A stretch of 11,589 bases of DNA. Source: Prevotellaceae bacterium UBA1710 (GTDB taxonomy: Bacteria; Bacteroidota; Bacteroidia; Bacteroidales; Bacteroidaceae). Below, piece by piece: positions 6,807-11,589 of the stretch. The notes beneath the pieces are model-generated. The model was not told the DNA's origin. It saw only the letters and a program-made list of their open reading frames with translations, and made no database searches. The stretch lies in the NCBI GenBank assembly GCA_002317355.1, contig DCJC01000001.1:1-11589 (forward strand). The letters run 5' to 3'. Numbering within the stretch: the first letter of the stretch is position 1; every line of letters starts with the position of its first letter. The position numbers and the translations under genes are program-made.

Positions 6807-6838
6807 CAAAATTACCTTTTTTTTTGATAATATGCAAA
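6807..6838 (-). promoter_or_regulatory. Promoter of the DUF805 gene
   Basis: On the minus strand, TTTG (6838-6835), a 20-base spacer, then TAATTTTG (6814-6807). This matches the Bacteroidota consensus and overlaps the promoter of the opposite gene. Confidence 0.75.
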
Positions 6839-6854
6839 TTATTTGTTACCTTTG
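6823..6854 (+). promoter_or_regulatory. Promoter of the membrane protein/DUF2752 operon
   Basis: TTTG (6823-6826), a 20-base spacer, then TACCTTTG (6847-6854). The predicted start near 6861 leaves about 24 nt before the ATG at 6885. Confidence 0.8.
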
Positions 6855-6884
6855 CCGTAAATTTTATAAATATTTATTAAATCT

Positions 6885-7652
6885 ATGAGTTACAATCAAA
6901 GACAAATGAATTTAAACAGCGTGGTAGATCGCGCTTGGGAAGTAAGTAAGCGCCATTGGGGTGCTTTGGTAGGAATCTATTTTATAGGCGGTGTCATCGG
7001 TTCAATTCCAAGCTCTGCAATTCAGTCACAACAATACTATGTGCTTCTTGCAGAATTAGCAAAGGGCAATCTTGAAGGAGCAGAAGCTGCAGAAGCAGCT
7101 ATGGCAGATGCAAACCCTAATTTCGTAGGTATTATTGTGGCTTACATATTGGCCATTGTTTTATCAACGATTGTAAGTGTAGTATTATTCAAATATATCC
7201 ATAAGATTCTTGCAGACAAGGACATTTCCGATTTCACACAAATACTCAAGGATGCAATAAAGATTGCTCCAATGGCATTTGTCAAGATTCTGTTATATAG
7301 TCTTGTGTGCGCTCTTGGTATGGTATTTTTCTTATTACCAGGTATTTATCTTGCAGTTCGTCTTTACTTTGTGATATATCTATCAGCTATACATCCAGAG
7401 CTCACCATCGAAGAGACATTCAAGAAGTCATGGAAAATGACAGATGGAAGATTCCTCCAGTTGTTTGGCTACGGAATCGTATCAAGTCTTATTGCAATGT
7501 CAGGTCTTTTGCTCTGTTGTGTCGGAATATATTTCACAGTTCCAGTAGCTTATGTGATGATGGGTGAAACCTACAACCAGATACTTGAGGAAATGGGTGA
7601 GGATATTGACGATGAAGAGCCACTGGTAGCAGCAAATAATGAAATCCAGTAA
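6885..7652 (+). CDS. Multi-pass membrane protein, GPDPase membrane-domain-like
   Basis: A 255-aa integral membrane protein of no established function. The soluble N-terminus (1-25) has a helix with VVDRAWEVSKRHWG. Hydrophobic segments lie at about 26-42, 80-104, 131-170 (two helices joined at LLPGIYLAVR) and 192-226; an Ala/Glu-rich hydrophilic stretch (52-78) separates the first two. The motif EETFKKSWKMTDGRFLQLF (176-194) resembles the conserved amphipathic segment found in the membrane domain of glycerophosphodiester phosphodiesterases and in related DUF975/YciC-like proteins (ExFxxSWxLTxGxF), but no phosphodiesterase domain is attached. The C-terminus is acidic (GEDIDDEEP). Its last 14 bases overlap the start of the DUF2752 gene, suggesting translational coupling and joint function at the membrane. 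Confidence 0.8.
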   Translation: MSYNQRQMNLNSVVDRAWEVSKRHWGALVGIYFIGGVIGSIPSSAIQSQQYYVLLAELAKGNLEGAEAAEAAMADANPNFVGIIVAYILAIVLSTIVSVVLFKYIHKILADKDISDFTQILKDAIKIAPMAFVKILLYSLVCALGMVFFLLPGIYLAVRLYFVIYLSAIHPELTIEETFKKSWKMTDGRFLQLFGYGIVSSLIAMSGLLLCCVGIYFTVPVAYVMMGETYNQILEEMGEDIDDEEPLVAANNEIQ

Positions 7653-8016
7653 GGCACCTATATTCATACTGATAAGTATAATTGTAGCGATTGGAGCAAT
7701 TCTCGCCTTGGGCAATCCACACAGCACATCATGGCCGCTGAAATGCCCATTGTTTCATCTCACAGGACTTCAATGCCCACTATGTGGAATGCAGAGAGCC
7801 GTTCACGAATTGCTACACGGAAATATAAAAGAAGCCTGGACATTAAACCCAGGCTTCTTTCTCTTATCTCCATATCTATGCTTGCTGTTGTTAGGGCAGA
7901 TATCCCCTACCCTTATGAATAACAACAGCATCATTAGATTCTGCTATCGTAATAATGTCATCTTCACGATTCTTGCTCTCACCATTGTGTGGGGAATTGT
8001 GAGGAATGTGATGTAA
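7639..8016 (+). CDS. DUF2752 family membrane protein
   Basis: A 125-aa protein with the DUF2752 signature: CPLFHLTGLQCPLCGMQRAV (36-55), with Cys36, Cys46 and Cys49 giving the CPxCG knuckle-like motif, then HELLHGNIKEAWTLNP (56-71). One hydrophobic segment precedes the motif (8-25) and two follow it (73-88 and about 106-122). The family is widespread and uncharacterised; the conserved Cys residues suggest metal binding or a redox role, which is inference. The ATG at 7639 lies within the end of the previous gene in a different frame, so it relies on the promoter at 6823-6854. No terminator is evident before the palindromic element at 8059. Confidence 0.9.
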   Translation: MKSSKAPIFILISIIVAIGAILALGNPHSTSWPLKCPLFHLTGLQCPLCGMQRAVHELLHGNIKEAWTLNPGFFLLSPYLCLLLLGQISPTLMNNNSIIRFCYRNNVIFTILALTIVWGIVRNVM

Positions 8017-8058
8017 ATCAAGGTTCATCAGAAATTTGGAGTGATATCCAGTATTAAT

Positions 8059-8317
8059 GCTATCGCTAGGAAAATGGCTCACGCCTAAGAAAATAAGAAT
8101 AATTGCTCCTTCGTCGCATAAAATAAAGCATTTCAATTGGGTAAAATGGACTTTGTCCTTAGAAAATGCTAGCGCGAGTAAGGGGTGTCCGAATGGATTT
8201 TCCATTGCGAAGCAATATTTTCCTCAATTGAGTATGATAAATATTTTATGCGACATCGGAGCAATTTTATGACATCGTCAATTTTTTGCAGCCGTAAGGC
8301 ATTTTCCTAGCGATAGC
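8059..8317. repeat. MITE-like structured palindromic element
   Basis: The 18-bp ends (8059-8076 and 8300-8317, GCTATCGCTAGGAAAATG and its complement) are perfect inverted repeats. A second block, 8098-8124, pairs with 8242-8270 with few mismatches (TTGCTCC and GTCGCATAAAATA shared). The centre holds three small hairpins: GGAC/GTCC (8148-8158), ATGGA/TCCAT (8193-8205) and TTGC/GCAA (8205-8215). Flanks are TTAAT on the left and CTAAT on the right, a possible 4-5 bp target duplication. It fills the gap between the DUF2752 gene and ravA. A short plus-strand open frame inside it looks fortuitous. Confidence 0.6.
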
Positions 8318-8375
8318 CTAATCTTTGTCACTCGAAATGTCGGATGAACCATTCATAATATACCGTTTTCAAAGA

Positions 8376-9905
8376 ATGAAGGAAAGAATAAAAACATTGT
8401 TGGGTAGCCTCAACAGCAACATTTACGAAAAAGATGCAGAACTGGCACTATCGCTTCTTGCGGCTATTGCTGGTGAGAGTATCATTCTGCTTGGACCTCC
8501 AGGAGTGGCAAAGTCTATGATCGGTCATAAACTCAAAGGTGCATTTGAAAACGGTAAGGCATTTGAGTATCTGATGTCAAGATTCTCTACACCTGATGAG
8601 ATATTCGGTCCTGTAAGCATCAGCAAACTAAAGGATAATGACCGTTATGAGCGTGCAATCAAAGGTTATCTTCCAGATGCAGATGTTGTTTTCCTTGATG
8701 AGATTTGGAAGGCAGGTCCTGCAATTCAGAATACTCTCCTTACGGTTATCAACGAGAAGATTTTCCGTAATGGCGATCAGATAGTACGACTTCCTTTGAA
8801 GCTTCTTATTGCAGCAAGTAATGAGTTGCCAGCTCAAGGTGAGGGCTTGGAGGCTTTATGGGATCGTTTCCTTATTCGTGTTGAGTGCAAGAGCATCAGT
8901 CGTCCAGATAACTTTGCAAAAATGCTTCTCGATGAAAGTGATGAGTACGAGGAACTTTCTGAAGGACAGATAACTGCAGAGGAATATGAACATTGGCAAC
9001 GTCAGATAAAGATGGTTACTGTTAATGCTGATGTGCTGAAGAAAATCAACACCATCCGAAATGCTATGCACTATGTGACATTGAGTAATGGCGATGAGCC
9101 ACGAAGTGTGTATGTGAGTGATCGTCGTTGGAAGAAGATTATGCGACTGATGAAGACAGAGGCTTTCCTTCATGATCGTACAGAGGTGGATATTGAGGAT
9201 CTCATGCCTATATATCATTGTCTGTGGCAAGAACCAGAAGAGCGTGATGGTATGAGGAATATTGTGATTCGTGCCATATTCCAAGACACGATTAATGCCA
9301 TTAGCAAGCTGAAGGAGGATCTTGAGCAGGATATTCGTCAGCATAGAGCCAACAGATCTGTTTCTGCAGCTTCTATGAGAGGTGAGCATTTTGATGATTC
9401 TGACAAGAAGATTTATGGAGATTTCTACTTCCATGTGCTTGGACACGATTCTGGAAATACCTATATCTTCATGACCGACTATATGAAACTTCGCTCATGG
9501 GCAACTCGAGGAAATGCTCAGCAAGGTGTTCTTATAGAGGATGAGAACAGACGAGGATATAAGTTTATTCGTGCCTATAGTGGTGACTATAATACAGCAA
9601 GAGGCTATTCCGTAAACCTTACTCGCGATAAGGATCATCTTCTTATAAATGGTGTTCGCTTTGAGATTGAGAAACTTGGAAGAGGCGAGATGAATGGTTC
9701 TCTCGTAACTAAACCAACTGCTTTGAAGCATGATTACTTTGCAGAGATAGAATCTTTGACCGACAAACTTCGATATTGGCAGAACGCAGTTGCAGAGCAT
9801 CTGTTTGTGTCAGAAGAAGATAGAAATGTCGTAGAGCAATTCTTGAAAGGCATTTATTCTGATATTGCCAATACGAGAATGGATATCGGGAAGTTGGAGA
9901 TTTAG
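8376..9905 (+). CDS. ravA: RavA-type MoxR AAA+ ATPase
   Basis: ATP-driven hexameric chaperone-like ATPase that works with ViaA; in E. coli the pair modulates respiratory complexes and aminoglycoside sensitivity. From the ATG at 8376 it is 509 aa (E. coli RavA 498). Visible: Walker A GPPGVAKS (40-47), RavA-like EYLMSRFSTPDEIFGP, Walker B VVFLDEIWKAGPA (104-116), sensor 1 AASNELP (146-152), and YVSDRRWKK (246-254) of the lid. Helices around 295-333 and 448-509 would form the triple-helical part; between them (about 340-441) lies a beta-rich insert where E. coli has its LARA domain, without recognisable similarity to it. An in-frame ATG at 8337 and a TTG at 8325 are also possible starts; 8376 fits the E. 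coli N-terminus and the beginning of conservation best. Its promoter is unclear. It is followed after 77 bases by viaA. Confidence 0.92.
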   Translation: MKERIKTLLGSLNSNIYEKDAELALSLLAAIAGESIILLGPPGVAKSMIGHKLKGAFENGKAFEYLMSRFSTPDEIFGPVSISKLKDNDRYERAIKGYLPDADVVFLDEIWKAGPAIQNTLLTVINEKIFRNGDQIVRLPLKLLIAASNELPAQGEGLEALWDRFLIRVECKSISRPDNFAKMLLDESDEYEELSEGQITAEEYEHWQRQIKMVTVNADVLKKINTIRNAMHYVTLSNGDEPRSVYVSDRRWKKIMRLMKTEAFLHDRTEVDIEDLMPIYHCLWQEPEERDGMRNIVIRAIFQDTINAISKLKEDLEQDIRQHRANRSVSAASMRGEHFDDSDKKIYGDFYFHVLGHDSGNTYIFMTDYMKLRSWATRGNAQQGVLIEDENRRGYKFIRAYSGDYNTARGYSVNLTRDKDHLLINGVRFEIEKLGRGEMNGSLVTKPTALKHDYFAEIESLTDKLRYWQNAVAEHLFVSEEDRNVVEQFLKGIYSDIANTRMDIGKLEI

Positions 9906-9906
9906 A

Positions 9907-9991
9907 GTAAAGGGTAAAGTGGAAAGAGTAAAGGGTATAGAGGAAAGAGTAAAGGGTATAGTGGAAAGAGTAAAGTAGGAAAGTGGAAAGA
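9907..9991 (+). repeat. 21-bp minisatellite between ravA and viaA
   Basis: Three 21-base units start at 9907, 9928 and 9949 (consensus begins GTAAAGGGTA and ends GTGGAAAGA), followed by a diverged 22-base unit at 9970-9991 and a trace of a fifth. The strand is almost pyrimidine-free apart from T. The array starts two bases after the ravA stop and runs into the first codons of viaA. Each purine-rich unit could serve as a weak ribosome-binding sequence. Confidence 0.85.
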
Positions 9992-11560
9992 GCAAAGATT
10001 AATGGAGATAGTTTATCAGGAACTGGAGCAAATTATGTTCCAGAGATTAATCGTGCTTATGATCCACGCAACTATATCTTTATTGTTGACAAGTTTATTG
10101 AGAGTGGACAGTTGCCTCCAGGACTTATTGGTGAAGATGGAAGCCTGATGTTCGACAAGGACGACCCGATGATACAATATATCCTTCAGATACTTTCTGA
10201 TGGAAATATATGTTCTCGAGTACTTACAAGCAAGATTATGGCACTCTCATTCAGAGATGGAATGGTGAGTTTCATTCTCGATGTCTGCCAGAAGATTTCA
10301 TACAACTATAACCGTATGTCAGGAGAGATGAAGAAGGCGAACGAAACTCTTAGCTGGTCGATGATGAAACGACAAGAAGGAACTGGTGCTTTACTTCAAC
10401 AACTTGATGATGAATATCGTGAAGAAGGATTCGACAAGGATTTCTACGAGAAGCTATTCTCAAAGAGTGGCTATGGTGATGAAGATGCTTGGGGAAAGAT
10501 GTGTCAGGATTGGCAGCAAGCTATTCGTAATGGCCTTAAAAAGAAAGCTGATGAAGCCACCAAGACACGTGGAGATGCCTTGAAGAAGGCTTTTAGTGCC
10601 AAGTTTGAGAGCGTTAAGAAACAGCAGGACGATCTTGGAGTTAGCGATTTTGATGTTCTCCAGACATGGAGTATGATGGATGGACAATGGACAGAGACAG
10701 AATTTGAGAAGGCTCTAAATATTGTTCGCATTCAGAAACAATATCCTGAGATTGCAGAGGTTTGTAAGAAGATGGGACGAGTAGCCAATGATCAGGATAA
10801 GGATTTGATGAAGGTATCTTCTGGATTGAAATTCAAGATGGAGCACGCATCAGGTTCTGATATTGAAGGCGTTACGATGGGAGATGATTTCAACGCCCTC
10901 CTACCCCATGAGGTTGTGCAGTTTTCTGACAACGAACTTGAAGATCTTTTCTACGAACGATTTGTGACAAAGAAACTGCAGATGTTCAGATATAAGTCGG
11001 AGATGGCAAAGCCTTCACGCAAACTTAATTGGAAGCATGCGTCAAGAAAAGGGCCGATGATTGCTTGTGTGGATTCTTCAGCAAGTATGAAGGGCGTTCC
11101 TCAGAAGATAGCCTCATCACTTCTTGGACGACTGGAAACGACAGCAGAACTGCTAATGCGAGATTGTTTCCTCATTGACTTCTCTGTAAACATAAAACCG
11201 ATAGACTTGAAGGTGAGGTTTCATGAATATCGTCTCAACTCACTCGGTTTGCGCTCTACGGAAGCAGATTTCTCAAAAGGTTTATTCCCATTTATGAATG
11301 GTGGAACGGATGCAACAAAGATGCTTGAGAAAACTTTTGAATTGCTTGAAAGTGATCCAAGCTATCAGAATGCCGATGTGCTTTGGGTAACCGACTTTCT
11401 CATTCCATTACCTGAGAAGTCATTACTCAGAAAGATGCAGAAGATGAGGAATGAGGGCACACGCTTCTATGGTTTCCAAATAGGAGAAGAGCCAAATCAA
11501 TGGGCTCCCTATTTCGACCACATCTATAAAGTGAGATACAGGATTCCAAGAAGGTTCTGA
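9983..11560 (+). CDS. viaA: ViaA-type VWA-domain protein, partner of RavA
   Basis: VWA protein that stimulates RavA and in E. coli contacts membrane lipids and respiratory enzymes. Product is 525 aa (E. coli ViaA 483). The N-terminal two thirds are helical (about 60-345) and include a Lys-rich coiled stretch (185-215). LPHEVVQFSDNELEDLFYER (307-326) matches the conserved ViaA region before the VWA domain (about 358-515). The MIDAS metal site is complete: D364-x-S366-x-S368, T442 in NGGTDA and D471 in VTDFL. The first start codon after an in-frame stop (9971-9973) is GTG at 9983, inside the last repeat unit; no in-frame ATG occurs for about 55 codons, and similarity to a plausible N-terminus (SGTGANYVPEINRAYDPRNY) begins soon after. 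It is in an operon with ravA. The window ends 29 bases after the stop with no terminator seen. Confidence 0.93.
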   Translation: MERAKINGDSLSGTGANYVPEINRAYDPRNYIFIVDKFIESGQLPPGLIGEDGSLMFDKDDPMIQYILQILSDGNICSRVLTSKIMALSFRDGMVSFILDVCQKISYNYNRMSGEMKKANETLSWSMMKRQEGTGALLQQLDDEYREEGFDKDFYEKLFSKSGYGDEDAWGKMCQDWQQAIRNGLKKKADEATKTRGDALKKAFSAKFESVKKQQDDLGVSDFDVLQTWSMMDGQWTETEFEKALNIVRIQKQYPEIAEVCKKMGRVANDQDKDLMKVSSGLKFKMEHASGSDIEGVTMGDDFNALLPHEVVQFSDNELEDLFYERFVTKKLQMFRYKSEMAKPSRKLNWKHASRKGPMIACVDSSASMKGVPQKIASSLLGRLETTAELLMRDCFLIDFSVNIKPIDLKVRFHEYRLNSLGLRSTEADFSKGLFPFMNGGTDATKMLEKTFELLESDPSYQNADVLWVTDFLIPLPEKSLLRKMQKMRNEGTRFYGFQIGEEPNQWAPYFDHIYKVRYRIPRRF

Positions 11561-11589
11561 GGTGTTAGTGATGGTAAAATAATAACTTC

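Noticed and set aside
8057..8272. A 71-codon plus-strand frame in the gap before ravA
   Set aside because: It lies within the palindromic element and its sequence follows the hairpin structure; no promoter or protein-like pattern.
8319..8327. TAATCTTTG as the ravA promoter -7 element
   Set aside because: It has one base too many between TA and TTTG and no TTG at the proper distance upstream, so it is at best a weak promoter.
8856..9446. A 196-codon open frame on the minus strand inside ravA
   Set aside because: It lies antisense to conserved RavA sequence and its product (His/Ile/Leu-rich) has no domain features.

Overview
This looks like chromosomal DNA from an AT-rich Bacteroidota, most likely a Prevotella-like member of the Bacteroidales. 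Four upstream regions carry the Bacteroidota housekeeping promoter (TTG/TTTG, 20 bases, TAnnTTTG). The genes lack Shine-Dalgarno sequences, and the first gene is a PA14-containing GH3 enzyme of the type common in polysaccharide-degrading Prevotella and Bacteroides. No rRNA, tRNA, CRISPR array or recognisable transposase gene is visible.

Layout. (1) 120-3062, minus: a secreted GH3 beta-glucosidase/beta-xylosidase with an extra N-terminal DUF1573 domain, ended by an intrinsic terminator. (2) 3063-3555: a gene-free divergent region with a large inverted repeat, a 12-bp palindrome and a promoter. (3) 3556-4443, plus: a CDF-family metal efflux transporter with an HD-HD (zinc-like) metal site. (4) 4444-4921: a palindrome with 10-bp phased repeats, then a strong promoter and a structured leader of about 215 nt. 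(5) 4922-5916, plus: a small ORF of 54 codons followed by an exported CbiK-type chelatase, ending in a 21-bp perfect hairpin. (6) 6050-6349, minus: a decayed C-terminal piece of a DUF2207-type membrane protein, cut off from transcription by the terminator of the DUF805 gene next to it (6414-6755, minus). (7) 6885-8016, plus: a multi-pass membrane protein and a DUF2752 protein that overlap by 14 bases. Their promoter physically overlaps the divergent DUF805 promoter. (8) 8059-8317: a MITE-like structured palindrome of 259 bp. (9) 8376-11560, plus: ravA and viaA, a MoxR AAA+ ATPase and its VWA partner, separated by a 21-bp minisatellite that supplies viaA's probable GTG start.

How the genes fit together. 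RavA and ViaA form a chaperone-like pair that in Enterobacteria acts on respiratory complexes at the inner membrane. Here they sit beside a group of small membrane proteins (DUF805, a GPDPase-like membrane protein, DUF2752, a DUF2207 remnant) whose functions are not established. The metal exporter and the exported chelatase both concern metal or tetrapyrrole handling but have separate promoters. Nothing in the window is clearly a wholly new system. The most interesting unexplained items are the non-coding structures: the leader upstream of the 54-codon ORF and chelatase, the four palindromic elements, and the repeat array inside the ravA-viaA gap.
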